45,300 bases of DNA. Origin: a virus. Made by a program: the position numbers and the translations under genes. The notes beneath the pieces are model-generated. The model worked only from the letters and a program-made list of their open reading frames with translations. It had not been told where the DNA came from and did no database searches. This document shows, in pieces, positions 23,326-32,169 of this stretch. Position 1 is the first letter of the stretch; every line of letters starts with the position of its first letter. The stretch spans positions 1-45,300 of the IMG/VR virus record IMGVR_UViG_3300005613_000119; one strand, 5' to 3'.

Positions 23326-26300
23326 TGCGCTGGTACACTAATGTCAAACAACTTGGAAATAAAATATATGTTCGTGGACATGACGGAGAGAAAAAAATTT
23401 CTCATACAATTGAATACAATCCAACATTTTATGTTACATCAAATATAAAAACCAAGTATAAAACATTAGATGGAAAGTATGTAAAACCAATACAGCCAGG
23501 TTCTATAAAAGAGTCAAAACAATATATCGAAAAATATAAAGATGTAGAGGGTTTTGATATTTACGGTAATGAATCTGCCGTATATCAGTATATTTCGGAT
23601 AACTATCCTGAAGAGCATATTGATTATGATATTTCAAAAATGTCAATTTGGGCAATTGATATTGAAGTTTCTTCTGAGAACGGATTTCCGGATCCCAAAA
23701 ATTGCGATGAAGAAATTTTACTAATTACGATACAAGATTACACATCAAAAGAAATTTATACCTGGGGAACTAAACCACTAAAGAAAAAAATAAAAAATCA
23801 TAATTATTTTTATTGCAAAGATGAAACAGCGTTGATTTATTCATTTTTGAATTTTTGGCAAAATAATACTCCAGAAATTATTACTGGATGGAACTGCATT
23901 CCATTAGACTCAAATATTTGGACTTACGATAAAATAGTTAAATTAAAGAATGTTAAAGTGAATCAAAAATTATATGATAGTACTGTTACAGAATTATTTC
24001 CGAAGAGCAATAAAACTTCCGTTGTCCAAAAATTGTCTAATGGCGCAACCATAAAATCTTCATATGATCACATTTTCCCATATGTACTATGTGATAAAAA
24101 TAAGTATACAAATTTAGATGTAAATTCCCGAAAAACAAATACACGCTGTTCTGACATGTCAGTTAAGGAGGCAATGGAAAGCGAAGAAGAAAAATTTTTA
24201 TATGTCCCAACTAGAAAAAATTCAAATCTGGATAATCCAAATTATACTTATGATCAATGTTATTTGTTGGGCTTAATCTATACAGATGGATCGATGAAAA
24301 ATAAAAATAAACTAACAAATGGATTTACATTTTATCAATCCGATTGTGATTTTTTATCTGTTCTTAAAGAACAATATTCAATTAACAATAAATTAGTTGG
24401 GCCATACAGTGGATGCTTTCATGTACATATTCCACATAAAATTATAGGAAATGTAGATCCAATATACAATGAAAAAAATAAAAAAGAAATAAATTTAGAA
24501 CTTATTTCTACTTTTTCCGAAAAGCAATTCTACATGTTTTTATCTGGATTATTGGATGGGGATGGAACAACTGATGGTAAGTCTATTTCTTTTTGTAATT
24601 ATAATGATGATCTAGAAAAAATATATGAACTTTCTCTTTGGAATGGGATATTTAGTTCAATTCACAAATCTAAAAATACTATTCGTTTCATTGATATTGA
24701 TTTGAATAAGTTTAATTTGCTTAAAGTCAAACGGTGGGAGAAAATTGATGAAATAAAATCTGTTTCCAGAGATTCTTCGGAGCTTGCCTCACTTAAGCGG
24801 TTTAGGAAAATAGATGGTGGCTATTTGGTTAGGGTAGTTTCTTTTGATGAATCTGAAATTTCTGAGATGATGGATATTGGAACTGATACTCATTATTTTA
24901 TTTCTAATGGAGTAAAAACTCATAATTGTATGTATTATGACTTTCCTTATATTATTGGCAGAATGAATAGAGTCATAGGAGAAAAAGAAACAAAAAAATT
25001 ATCTCCATACAATTGGATTTCAAATAGAGATGTGGAAGTTCGTATTGGAGAAAAGCAAACAATTTATGATATTTTTGGAGTATCTATTGTAGATTATTTA
25101 GATTTATACAAAAAATATTCATTCAAAAAACCAGAAAATTTCAGATTAGACACAATTGCGTATAATGAACTTGGCCAAAACAAATTAGATCATAGCCAAT
25201 ATGAAACATTCAAAGATTTTTATAGTAATGATTGGGAAACTTTTGTTGAGTATAATGTTATAGACACAGAACTAGTCAATAAATTAGAAGACAAACTTCA
25301 CATGGTAGAATTGGCAATTATGCTTGCCTACGACTCTAAAACTAATTTTGAAGATGTTTTTTATCAAGTTAGGATGTGGGATACTATCATCTATAATTAC
25401 CTTCGGGAAAAAAATATTGTAATTCCACTAAAGACAGGAGTAAAAGAAAAGTCAAGTAAATTTGCTGGTGCTTTTGTGAAAGAACCAGTCCCTGGATCAT
25501 ATGATTATGTCGTGAGTATGGATTTAACCTCTCTATATCCACATATTATGATGGGAATGAATATAAGTCCAGACACACTAGTGGATGAAAGATTTTCAAG
25601 TGTGTCAGTGGAATCTATCTTGAATAAATCAATAGAGTTTCCAGAAAATCTAGAATATTCTGTTACTCCAAATGGTTCCATGTATAGAAAAGATAAAATG
25701 GGATTTCTTCCGGAGCTTCTAGAAAAAATGTTCCAGAAGAGGAAATTATATAAAGATAAGATGAAGGAACTTAAAAAAGAATATGAAAAAACGCAAGACA
25801 AGAAATTAAAAAAAATGATTTCTATGTATAGCGTAAAAGAGCAATCAATTAAAGTTTGTTTGAATTCTTGTTATGGGGCCACCGGAAATCCATATTTTAG
25901 GTTTTATGATTTGAGAAATGCAGAAGCGGTAACATATACCGGACAATTAGCAATTCGTTGGATAGAAAAAAAGTTTAATGAATATTTTAATAAAATATTG
26001 AAAACACAAGATGTTGATTATGTAGTTTATTGTGATACTGATTCTGCATTCTTAAATTTGAAACCATTGGTAAGTTTAGTTTATAAGAATAAAACACCTT
26101 CTAAATTACAAATTATAGATTTCTTAGATAAAATTTTTTCGACTAGTATTCAAGATTATGTAGATCAGTCTTATCGAGAGTTAGCTGAATATTTGAATGC
26201 TTATGCACATAAACTACATATGAAGCGCGAAAAAATTACAGATCGAGCTGTGTTTATTGCTAAAAAAAGGTACATTGCAAATGTATGGGATAATGAGGGA

Positions 26301-26858
26301 GTTCGCTATTCTAAACCAGAGTTATCTATGACTGGAATTGAGGCGATTAGATCTTCCACTCCTTCATTTTGTAGAGATAAAATTAAAAAGGCCATACAAT
26401 TAATCATGTCTTCTACTGAAGAAGAACTTATTAGTTATATTGAAAAAACTAAAATTGAGTTTTTCTCTCTGAGTGCAGAAGAAGTATCTTTTACTAAATC
26501 AGTAAATGAGTTGACTAAATTCAAATCAAATTTAACAATGTATACTAAAGGAACTCCAATTCATGTGAGGGGATCTATACTTTATAATCATTATATAAAA
26601 ACTCATAAATTACAAAAAAAGTATTCTATGATTAAAAATGGAGAAAAAATAAAATTTTGTTATCTAAAAATGCCAAATCCAATACAAGAAAATGTTATTG
26701 CATTTATACAAACACTTCCATCCGAATTCAAACTAGATAAGTATATTGATTATGAGACACAATTTGATAAAACTTTTTTAAAGCCACTGAAGGCAATTTT
26801 AGATATTATTGGTTGGGAAACAGAAAAGAAAATTACGCTTGATTCTTTCTTTGTTTGA
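23325..26858 (+). CDS. gp43: DNA polymerase gp43 (family B) with in-frame intein
   Basis: A 1177-residue precursor; without the intein (residues 191-534) the polymerase is 833 residues. Precursor numbering: Exo I is AIDIEVSS with Asp112 and Glu114; Exo II is split, with TGWN before the intein and CMYYDFPY after it (Asp539); Exo III is YNVID with Asp647. Polymerase motif A is DLTSLYPHI (Asp733), motif B KVCLNSCYG (Lys843), motif C YCDTDSA (Asp904 and Asp906). It replicates the genome with 3'-5' proofreading. The C-terminal residues TLDSFFV resemble the clamp-binding tail of T4 gp43. The gene is coupled to the Sm-like gene and is followed by uvsX with its own promoter. Confidence 0.97.
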   Translation: MRWYTNVKQLGNKIYVRGHDGEKKISHTIEYNPTFYVTSNIKTKYKTLDGKYVKPIQPGSIKESKQYIEKYKDVEGFDIYGNESAVYQYISDNYPEEHIDYDISKMSIWAIDIEVSSENGFPDPKNCDEEILLITIQDYTSKEIYTWGTKPLKKKIKNHNYFYCKDETALIYSFLNFWQNNTPEIITGWNCIPLDSNIWTYDKIVKLKNVKVNQKLYDSTVTELFPKSNKTSVVQKLSNGATIKSSYDHIFPYVLCDKNKYTNLDVNSRKTNTRCSDMSVKEAMESEEEKFLYVPTRKNSNLDNPNYTYDQCYLLGLIYTDGSMKNKNKLTNGFTFYQSDCDFLSVLKEQYSINNKLVGPYSGCFHVHIPHKIIGNVDPIYNEKNKKEINLELISTFSEKQFYMFLSGLLDGDGTTDGKSISFCNYNDDLEKIYELSLWNGIFSSIHKSKNTIRFIDIDLNKFNLLKVKRWEKIDEIKSVSRDSSELASLKRFRKIDGGYLVRVVSFDESEISEMMDIGTDTHYFISNGVKTHNCMYYDFPYIIGRMNRVIGEKETKKLSPYNWISNRDVEVRIGEKQTIYDIFGVSIVDYLDLYKKYSFKKPENFRLDTIAYNELGQNKLDHSQYETFKDFYSNDWETFVEYNVIDTELVNKLEDKLHMVELAIMLAYDSKTNFEDVFYQVRMWDTIIYNYLREKNIVIPLKTGVKEKSSKFAGAFVKEPVPGSYDYVVSMDLTSLYPHIMMGMNISPDTLVDERFSSVSVESILNKSIEFPENLEYSVTPNGSMYRKDKMGFLPELLEKMFQKRKLYKDKMKELKKEYEKTQDKKLKKMISMYSVKEQSIKVCLNSCYGATGNPYFRFYDLRNAEAVTYTGQLAIRWIEKKFNEYFNKILKTQDVDYVVYCDTDSAFLNLKPLVSLVYKNKTPSKLQIIDFLDKIFSTSIQDYVDQSYRELAEYLNAYAHKLHMKREKITDRAVFIAKKRYIANVWDNEGVRYSKPELSMTGIEAIRSSTPSFCRDKIKKAIQLIMSSTEEELISYIEKTKIEFFSLSAEEVSFTKSVNELTKFKSNLTMYTKGTPIHVRGSILYNHYIKTHKLQKKYSMIKNGEKIKFCYLKMPNPIQENVIAFIQTLPSEFKLDKYIDYETQFDKTFLKPLKAILDIIGWETEKKITLDSFFV
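23895..24926 (+). mobile_element. LAGLIDADG intein in gp43 (344 aa)
   Basis: Residues 191-534. Block A starts CIPLDSNIWTYDKI; block B is IKSSYDHIFPYVL; endonuclease helices are LLGLIYTDGSM and FLSGLLDGDGTT; blocks F and G are IGTDTHYFISNGVKTHN, with the terminal His-Asn, followed by Cys+1. Splicing joins TGWN to CMYYDFPYI, rebuilding the Exo II motif of the proofreading domain. All splicing residues and both catalytic Asp residues are present, so it looks active. Confidence 0.93.
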
Positions 26859-26867
26859 TGTTATAGT
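26839..26867 (+). promoter_or_regulatory. Sigma70-type extended -10 promoter for uvsX
   Basis: TTGATT, a 17-base spacer ending in TGT, and TATAGT, located across the gp43 stop codon and 21 bases before the uvsX ATG. The -35 is weak; the extended -10 compensates. Confidence 0.55.
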
Positions 26868-26888
26868 GGGGTCATCTAAGGTAAAATT

Positions 26889-27893
26889 ATGGATTTTTTA
26901 AAAGATATCGTCAAAGAAATTGGCGGCGAATATACACAACTTGCATCTGAAATTAATGAATCAGAAACATTTATAGATACTGGTTCTTATATTTTTAATG
27001 CTCTTGTTAGTGGCTCTATTTTTGGTGGAGTCTCTGGAAATAAAATTACTGCAATTTCTGGGGAAAGCTCAACCGGAAAAACTTTCTTTGCATTAGCTGT
27101 AATTAAAAATTTTCTAGATGAAAATCCAGATGGCTACTGCTTATATTTTGATACAGAAGCTGCAATTACTAAATCTCTACTTGAAAGTAGAGGACTTGAT
27201 GTTTCTAGGATAGTGGTCATTAATGTTGTAACCGTGGAAGAGTTTCGGACAAAGGCGTTAAAAGCTGTAGATCTATATCTAAAAAAACCAAAAGAAGAAC
27301 GAAAGCCCTGCTTCTTTGTTTTAGATAGCCTTGGAATGCTTTCCACCAATAAAGAGATCAAAGATGCACTTGAGGACAACGATAAAAAAGACATGACGAA
27401 AGCTGCATTAATTAAGGGAGCGTTTAGGATGCTTACTCTTAAGCTTGGCCAAGCAGAAATTCCAATGATAGTTACAAATCACATTTATGCAAATGTCGGT
27501 GGATATGGTCCCCCAACTTCTCAAAGTGGAGGATCGGGAATTAAGTATTCCGCATCGACTATTATTGAATTGTCAAAATCCAAGGAAAAAGATGGCACAG
27601 AAATCATTGGAAATATCATAAAAGCTAAAACATTTAAGTCTCGTCTGAGTAAAGAAAATCAAGAGGTTTTAATTCGTTTGTATTATGATGAGCGTGGACT
27701 TGACCGTTATTATGGTCTTTTAGAACTTGGTCAAATTGGTGGACTGTGGGAAAATAAAGCTGGTAGATATGAAATTGATGGTAAGAAAATTTATGGGAAA
27801 CAAATACTCGCAAACCCAAAAGAATACTTCACCGATGAGGTAATGCAAAAACTTGATGAAATCGCAAGAAAACAATTTAGCTATGGTAATTAA
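26889..27893 (+). CDS. uvsX: RecA-like recombinase UvsX
   Basis: A 334-residue RecA-fold protein, shorter than T4 UvsX (391) but normal for cyanophages. Walker A is GESSTGKT (58-65), CFFVLDSLGMLSTNKE is the Walker B region, and VTNHIYANVGGYGPPTSQSG is the loop 2 region that contacts DNA. It catalyses strand exchange in recombination-dependent replication with UvsY. The 3' end overlaps the oxygenase gene by 11 bases. Confidence 0.96.
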   Translation: MDFLKDIVKEIGGEYTQLASEINESETFIDTGSYIFNALVSGSIFGGVSGNKITAISGESSTGKTFFALAVIKNFLDENPDGYCLYFDTEAAITKSLLESRGLDVSRIVVINVVTVEEFRTKALKAVDLYLKKPKEERKPCFFVLDSLGMLSTNKEIKDALEDNDKKDMTKAALIKGAFRMLTLKLGQAEIPMIVTNHIYANVGGYGPPTSQSGGSGIKYSASTIIELSKSKEKDGTEIIGNIIKAKTFKSRLSKENQEVLIRLYYDERGLDRYYGLLELGQIGGLWENKAGRYEIDGKKIYGKQILANPKEYFTDEVMQKLDEIARKQFSYGN

Positions 27894-28443
27894 ATTAAAT
27901 AATTTTATTCATGTGTATGATAATGTATTAGACTCATCGACATGTGAATTTTTGATTGAATTATTCGAATCAAATACAGAAGAGCAAGAACGAGTCGAAC
28001 AAAATAAAATTCCAAATTTTACTCAGTTTAATCTCACTAAAAATTCTGAGCTATCTGATAAGGTAAAAAATACACATAATTTTCTTATATCTAAGGTATT
28101 TGAGTATAAGAAAAAATATTATGAGTTTGTTGATTCTCGTTGTTTTCCAGAATCTCATGCATTTGAACAATTTAGAATTAAAAAATATTCAAATGATGGT
28201 AATGACATGTTTGATACTCATGTAGATGTTACCGATTATGAATCTTCTAGGAGATTTTTATCTTTTATATGGTACTTAAATGATGTAGATGAGGGGGGTG
28301 AAACTGTTTTTTCTGATTTTGAAATAAGACCAAAAACTGGTAGAATGGTTGTCTTTCCTCCTTTATGGATGTTTCCACATAAAGGAAATGCTCCCATAAG
28401 CAAAGAAAAATACATTATGAGTACATACTTACACTATAAATGA
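27883..28443 (+). CDS. 2OG-Fe(II) oxygenase, prolyl-4-hydroxylase type
   Basis: A 186-residue protein using the ATG at 27883; an upstream in-frame ATG at 27853 would overlap uvsX by 41 bases and is less likely. The facial triad is visible as HVD (His113, Asp115) and His166 in MFPHKGN, with Lys176 in KEKYIMSTYL as the probable 2-oxoglutarate anchor, a Lys in place of Arg as in prolyl hydroxylases. The core FLSFIWYLNDVDEGGETVF is typical of the P4H family. Many cyanophages encode such enzymes; substrates are not known. It overlaps gp41 by four bases (ATGA). Confidence 0.88.
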   Translation: MVIKLNNFIHVYDNVLDSSTCEFLIELFESNTEEQERVEQNKIPNFTQFNLTKNSELSDKVKNTHNFLISKVFEYKKKYYEFVDSRCFPESHAFEQFRIKKYSNDGNDMFDTHVDVTDYESSRRFLSFIWYLNDVDEGGETVFSDFEIRPKTGRMVVFPPLWMFPHKGNAPISKEKYIMSTYLHYK

Positions 28444-29825
28444 TGGAAAAAATTGAAACTACCATTCTTAGAAATTTAATATTTAATGATGAATATACAA
28501 GAAAAGTGTTACCTTACTTAAAACCAGAATATTTTCAAGATTATTCACAAAAAATAATATTTTTTGAAATATGTTCGTTTGTCTCAAAATACAATAAGCT
28601 AGCTTCTAAAGAAGCATTGTTCATTGAGATGGAAAAAAGAACAGACTTAAATGAAACTTCTTATAAAGAAATTTTAGATATTATTAATTCTTTGGATGAT
28701 TCGCCAGTTGAGCTTCGGTGGTTAATTGATACGACTGAAAAATGGTGTCGTGACCGTGCAATTTATCTTGCGCTTATGGAGTCTATTCAAATCGCTGATG
28801 GGAATGATGAAAATAAAAATAGAGATTCTATTCCTTCTATTCTTTCTGATGCGTTAGCAGTTAGTTTTGATAATCATGTTGGCCACGATTATCTACAAGA
28901 CTACGAAAACAGATATGAGTATTATAATAAAACAGAAAGTAAACTTGAATTTGATTTAGAATATTTCAATAAAATTACAAATGGTGGACTTTCTCCTAAG
29001 ACACTTAATATTGCACTTGCTGGGACAAATGTAGGGAAATCTTTGTTTATGTGCCATGTAGCAGGATCATATTTACTGCAGGGAAAAAATGTGTTATATA
29101 TTACTCTCGAAATGGCAGAAGAAAAAATAGCCGAAAGAATAGATGCAAATCAGATGAATATTAATATCAAAGATATTAAAGACCTTCCTAAATCGGTATT
29201 CGAAAATAAAATTAATACTATTCTTAGGAAAACTCAAGGTTCTTTAATTATTAAAGAGTATCCAACTGCGTCTGCACATTCGGGTCATTTTAAGGCTCTT
29301 TTGAATGAACTGCAGCTTAAAAAATCATTCAAGCCAGATGTAATTTTTATTGATTATTTGAATATATGTGCATCTAGTAGGTATAAAGGAAATATTTCTG
29401 TCAACTCCTACTCTTATGTTAAATCTATTGCCGAAGAATTGAGAGGACTTGCTGTAGAATTTAATGTTCCTATATTTTCGGCAACTCAAACAACTAGATC
29501 TGGATTTTCTTCGTCTGATCCAGAATTGACTGATACTTCTGAATCATTTGGTCTTCCGGCAACTGCGGATTTTCTTTTTGCTTTAATTTCCACTGATGAA
29601 TTAGAACAATTAAATCAAATTTTAGTTAAGCAATTAAAAAATCGATACAGCGACAAATCAACCTATAAAAAATTCGTTGTTGGTATTGATAGATCTAAAA
29701 TGCGTCTTTATGATGTAGATCAAACAGCCCAAAAAGATATACTTGACTCTGGACAAGATGAAGAGTATAATAATGAGGAAGATCATTCTGATTTAAAACA
29801 AAAATTTAGGAGCTTTACTTTCTAA
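28440..29825 (+). CDS. gp41: Replicative helicase gp41 (DnaB-like)
   Basis: A 461-residue protein (T4 gp41: 475 aa). Walker A is GTNVGKS (195-201); Walker B is DVIFIDYLNIC; YITLEMAEEKIAERIDAN is the DnaB H1a/H2 region; FSATQTTRSGF is motif H3 and DRSKMR lies in the H4 region. It unwinds the fork ahead of the polymerase and activates primase gp61. No intein is present, although gp41 is a known intein host in marine phage data. The stop overlaps the mazG start (TAATG). Confidence 0.96.
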   Translation: MMEKIETTILRNLIFNDEYTRKVLPYLKPEYFQDYSQKIIFFEICSFVSKYNKLASKEALFIEMEKRTDLNETSYKEILDIINSLDDSPVELRWLIDTTEKWCRDRAIYLALMESIQIADGNDENKNRDSIPSILSDALAVSFDNHVGHDYLQDYENRYEYYNKTESKLEFDLEYFNKITNGGLSPKTLNIALAGTNVGKSLFMCHVAGSYLLQGKNVLYITLEMAEEKIAERIDANQMNINIKDIKDLPKSVFENKINTILRKTQGSLIIKEYPTASAHSGHFKALLNELQLKKSFKPDVIFIDYLNICASSRYKGNISVNSYSYVKSIAEELRGLAVEFNVPIFSATQTTRSGFSSSDPELTDTSESFGLPATADFLFALISTDELEQLNQILVKQLKNRYSDKSTYKKFVVGIDRSKMRLYDVDQTAQKDILDSGQDEEYNNEEDHSDLKQKFRSFTF

Positions 29826-30241
29826 TGGAAAACAATCAAAAAATTGATAGTCAAAAATATATTGAATTTGTCAAACAAACTACTAGCCCAGCAAGTTCTG
29901 ATGTTGATACTCTAGTTGAGCGAATTCGTGAACTTGATGGTGAAGGAGTTAAGTTGACTCATCTGTTGACCTTTGCTCTAGGTGCTTCTGCTGAACTCGG
30001 GGAAGCAGTTGAAATTATTAAAAAATGTCTCCTCCAAGGAAAAAAATTGGATGAATCCGCAACCATTCACCTCAAGAAAGAATTGGGAGATGTGACATTT
30101 TATATTGGACAGTTTTGTATTGCAATGGATATGACATTTGAAGATATCATGCAACTTAATTATGAGAAACTAAGCGTCCGATATCCAGAAGGTACCTTTA
30201 GTGTTTATCGTTCCGAAAACCGTCGCCCTGGAGATGTATAA
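29825..30241 (+). CDS. mazG: MazG-like nucleotide pyrophosphohydrolase
   Basis: A 138-residue all-alpha NTP pyrophosphohydrolase. Metal ligands follow the MazG pattern: Glu57 and Glu60 in ASAELGEAVEIIKK, and Glu86 and Asp89 in HLKKELGDVTFYI. The C-terminal RYPEGTFSVYRSENR is conserved in the short cyanophage form. Cyanophage MazG is thought to adjust host nucleotide pools during infection. It ends the gp41 unit and is followed by the structured element and the first free-standing endonuclease. Confidence 0.93.
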   Translation: MENNQKIDSQKYIEFVKQTTSPASSDVDTLVERIRELDGEGVKLTHLLTFALGASAELGEAVEIIKKCLLQGKKLDESATIHLKKELGDVTFYIGQFCIAMDMTFEDIMQLNYEKLSVRYPEGTFSVYRSENRRPGDV

Positions 30242-30252
30242 ATAATTCTGTC

Positions 30253-30354
30253 CTTTTGTACGGCAATACTCTACGGACAGCATTGGGTGCTTCTTATGAG
30301 GCACCTTTTGTTTTGCCAAAAATTATTCGACTAAATAATAATGCCGTACAAAAG
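30253..30354 (+). promoter_or_regulatory. Structured element 1 upstream of endonuclease gene
   Basis: Outer arms CTTTTGTACGGCA (30253-30265) and TGCCGTACAAAAG (30342-30354) are a perfect 13-base inverted repeat. Inside are a repeated TACGG, a hairpin GGTGCTT/AGGCACC with loop CTTATG (30286-30305) followed by a T-rich tract, and ACTAAATAATAA just before the right arm. The same arrangement occurs at 42179-42257 before an unrelated endonuclease gene. Confidence 0.7.
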
Positions 30355-30361
30355 AATAACA

Positions 30362-31297
30362 ATGGCAAGTATCAAAAAACTGACCACGGAAGAAATTATC
30401 CAGCGTTTCAAAGAAAAAAGAGATGACAAAGGAGAATTCTACGATTACTCCCAAGTCAATTATGTTAATACTCAAACAAAGGTCAAAATAATATGCCCAC
30501 TTCACGGTGAATTTCACCAATTTCCTAAGGATCACGCTAGGGGATATAGTGGATGCGTTAAATGTTCAACACAAAAACGAGAAATTACAAATCTAGAAAA
30601 ATACGGGACAAACTGTGTCTTTAAAAACGAAGAGATAAAAACAAAAATAAAACAAACAAATATAGAAAGATATGGAGTAGAAAATCCATCACAATGTCCA
30701 GAAATACACCAAAAGAAGATGGAAACTTGTTTGAAAAATTATGGATACGAATCTGCTTTAACATCTCCTATAGGAAGACAAAAAATAATACAAACAAATC
30801 TAGAAAAATACGGAGTTTCGTGTGCAATGAAACTTTCAGAAATCACACAAAAATCCGTAGCAACCAGAATTCAAAATGGAACCTACATGCCAAAAAATTG
30901 TTCATATGAATGCCGAGACTTCATGAGAACCTACATAAAACAAAAAAATTATGATTTAGATCAATGTGCATTTTCTGACTCGGAAAACAATCTACATGAA
31001 TGGGGATATCATGTTGATGGTAGATGGGTTCTTTATGACTTAGTTGTATTTGAAAAAGGTTTCAGGGGGAATAAAGACAGAATCATAGAAATTCTAGAAT
31101 ATCATGGTCCATTTCACTACACAGAAAAAGATGTATTAGAAAGAGGAGAGCAAAAAGCTACTCCATGGAAAGCCAAAACAATTACAATCAAAGAAAGTTA
31201 CGAAATCGACAAACTGAAAGAAAAATTTGCAAAATCTTTAACGACTAACTATACTGTAATTTGGCCTAGTAAATACCACGAAAATGACAAAGCATAA
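30362..31297 (+). CDS. Homing endonuclease, Vsr-like (EDxHD-type) with DUF723-like N-terminus
   Basis: About 311 residues from the ATG at 30362; an earlier ATG at 30341 lies inside the inverted-repeat arm, so the later start is preferred. Numbered from there, residues about 30-70 have a zinc-ribbon-like IICPLHGEF...GCVKCST segment of DUF723 type. Next come three repeats of the LEKYGxxxxxxxxxI form (NLEKYGTNCVF, NIERYGVENPS, NLEKYGVSCAM), probably DNA-binding. The C-terminal domain has GYHVDGRWVLYDLVVFEKG and IIEILEYHGPFHYTEKD, which fits the D, E and H residues of the Vsr-like/EDxHD homing nuclease family known from marine phage split-gene loci. It stands between mazG and a small cyanophage gene. 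Confidence 0.82.
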   Translation: MASIKKLTTEEIIQRFKEKRDDKGEFYDYSQVNYVNTQTKVKIICPLHGEFHQFPKDHARGYSGCVKCSTQKREITNLEKYGTNCVFKNEEIKTKIKQTNIERYGVENPSQCPEIHQKKMETCLKNYGYESALTSPIGRQKIIQTNLEKYGVSCAMKLSEITQKSVATRIQNGTYMPKNCSYECRDFMRTYIKQKNYDLDQCAFSDSENNLHEWGYHVDGRWVLYDLVVFEKGFRGNKDRIIEILEYHGPFHYTEKDVLERGEQKATPWKAKTITIKESYEIDKLKEKFAKSLTTNYTVIWPSKYHENDKA

Positions 31298-31427
31298 AAA
31301 CCTAACCATAAAACTCGACACACCAACAGCATTAGATTTTCTACAAACTCTCGATTCTTCTACATTTGGTTACAGTAAAGAACATGAACCCGAAAGAATC
31401 GCAAGACTTAGATCTCTTATGATGTAG
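31284..31427 (+). CDS. Small protein ending at an amber codon, possibly truncated
   Basis: A 47-residue frame, MTKHKNLTIKLDTPTALDFL then SSTFGYSKEHEPERIARLRS, ending LMM-TAG. It overlaps the 3' end of the endonuclease gene. The frame continues after the TAG for ten sense codons (LDQELEKLIV) before TGA, and the extension has the amphipathic helical character expected of the family's C-terminus. This could be a fresh nonsense mutation, readthrough, or simply the true end. A terminator follows. Function unknown. Confidence 0.55.
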   Translation: MTKHKNLTIKLDTPTALDFLQTLDSSTFGYSKEHEPERIARLRSLMM

Positions 31428-31465
31428 CTAGATCAAGAACTAGAAAAACTTATTGTTTGAATTTT

Positions 31466-31486
31466 ACCTCCTTCGGGAGGTTTTTT
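31466..31486 (+). terminator. Rho-independent terminator with TTCG loop
   Basis: ACCTCC-TTCG-GGAGGT followed by a T run: a compact stem with a stable UUCG tetraloop. It separates the replication/endonuclease region from the late cargo-like genes. Confidence 0.9.
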
Positions 31487-31488
31487 AG

Positions 31489-31496
31489 TATAAATA
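31489..31496 (+). promoter_or_regulatory. Late promoter box (TATAAATA)
   Basis: A perfect late consensus directly after the terminator T run and 24 bases before the ATG at 31520. Confidence 0.68.
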
Positions 31497-31519
31497 ATAA
31501 GAAAGCTGTATAAGTATAA

Positions 31520-32140
31520 ATGGAATTATTCATTGCAAAGTATTTGGTAGAAAATGGATTTGCTAATGATATCGTATCAGCACTAAAAATACTTTATTCC
31601 GCAAGTGATGATTGGTATGATGAACTTCTAAATGAGAATATAACAAAAGAATTGTCTGACATGAGAAGACAAATTCAGCAATTAACGCAAAGAGGAAAGC
31701 CAGTTCCCCCAGCGATGAGAGCAAAAGCTGCTGAATTGGCGAAAGAAGTCAGAGCATCTGCAAATATCGGAGCAGAATTGAATAGAGGAAAAACAAAAAA
31801 GAATAGAGTTCCTGGCTCTGGTAGCAGACCCCAAAAACCTGAGATGAGAGATCCTAGACTTGGACCAACAACACAACAAAGACAAGCTGATGCTGCCGCT
31901 ACAAGAATGGTAGGATCAGTAGAAAGAGGAGCAACTGTAATTAGAAGAAATTCGGATGGCACTACTACTAGAGTTTCTGCAAACTTTACTAGAGATCCAA
32001 TTAATGTAAGGTCTGATGCAACTAGAAAAGAAAGAAGATCTGGTAGTAGCAGAACAACTGAAAGACCTGAAGTTGGTAGGTGGAGTCGAAGTCGCTCTGT
32101 CGAAGATGCTCCCAGATCATTTAGAAGAGGAAATAGATAA
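31520..32140 (+). CDS. Basic protein, probable capsid-internal protein
   Basis: A 206-residue, strongly basic protein. The N-terminal helical segment ELFIAKYLVENGFANDIVSA, then LKILYSASDDWYDELLNE, resembles the short acidic helical module at the C-terminus of the basic protein at 43148. The rest is Arg-, Ser- and Thr-rich low complexity (MRRQIQQLTQRGK, RSGSSRTTERPE, FRRGNR) suited to binding DNA. An LVE tripeptide at residues 9-11 could be a gp21 cleavage site. It has a perfect late promoter. I infer an internal head protein packaged with or injected with DNA; no named family is recognised. Confidence 0.7.
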   Translation: MELFIAKYLVENGFANDIVSALKILYSASDDWYDELLNENITKELSDMRRQIQQLTQRGKPVPPAMRAKAAELAKEVRASANIGAELNRGKTKKNRVPGSGSRPQKPEMRDPRLGPTTQQRQADAAATRMVGSVERGATVIRRNSDGTTTRVSANFTRDPINVRSDATRKERRSGSSRTTERPEVGRWSRSRSVEDAPRSFRRGNR

Positions 32141-32141
32141 A

Positions 32142-32148
32142 ATAAATA
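32142..32148 (+). promoter_or_regulatory. Late promoter box
   Basis: AATAAATAA just after the preceding stop codon and 21 bases before the ATG at 32170. Confidence 0.55.
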
Positions 32149-32169
32149 AATGAGGAATTCCTAACAAGA

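Noticed and set aside
30253-30354. Element 1 as a group I intron or HEARO-type RNA
   Set aside because: The element is too short for an intron, no exon is split, the conserved P/Q/R/S-like core is not visible, and the neighbouring protein is not IscB-like.
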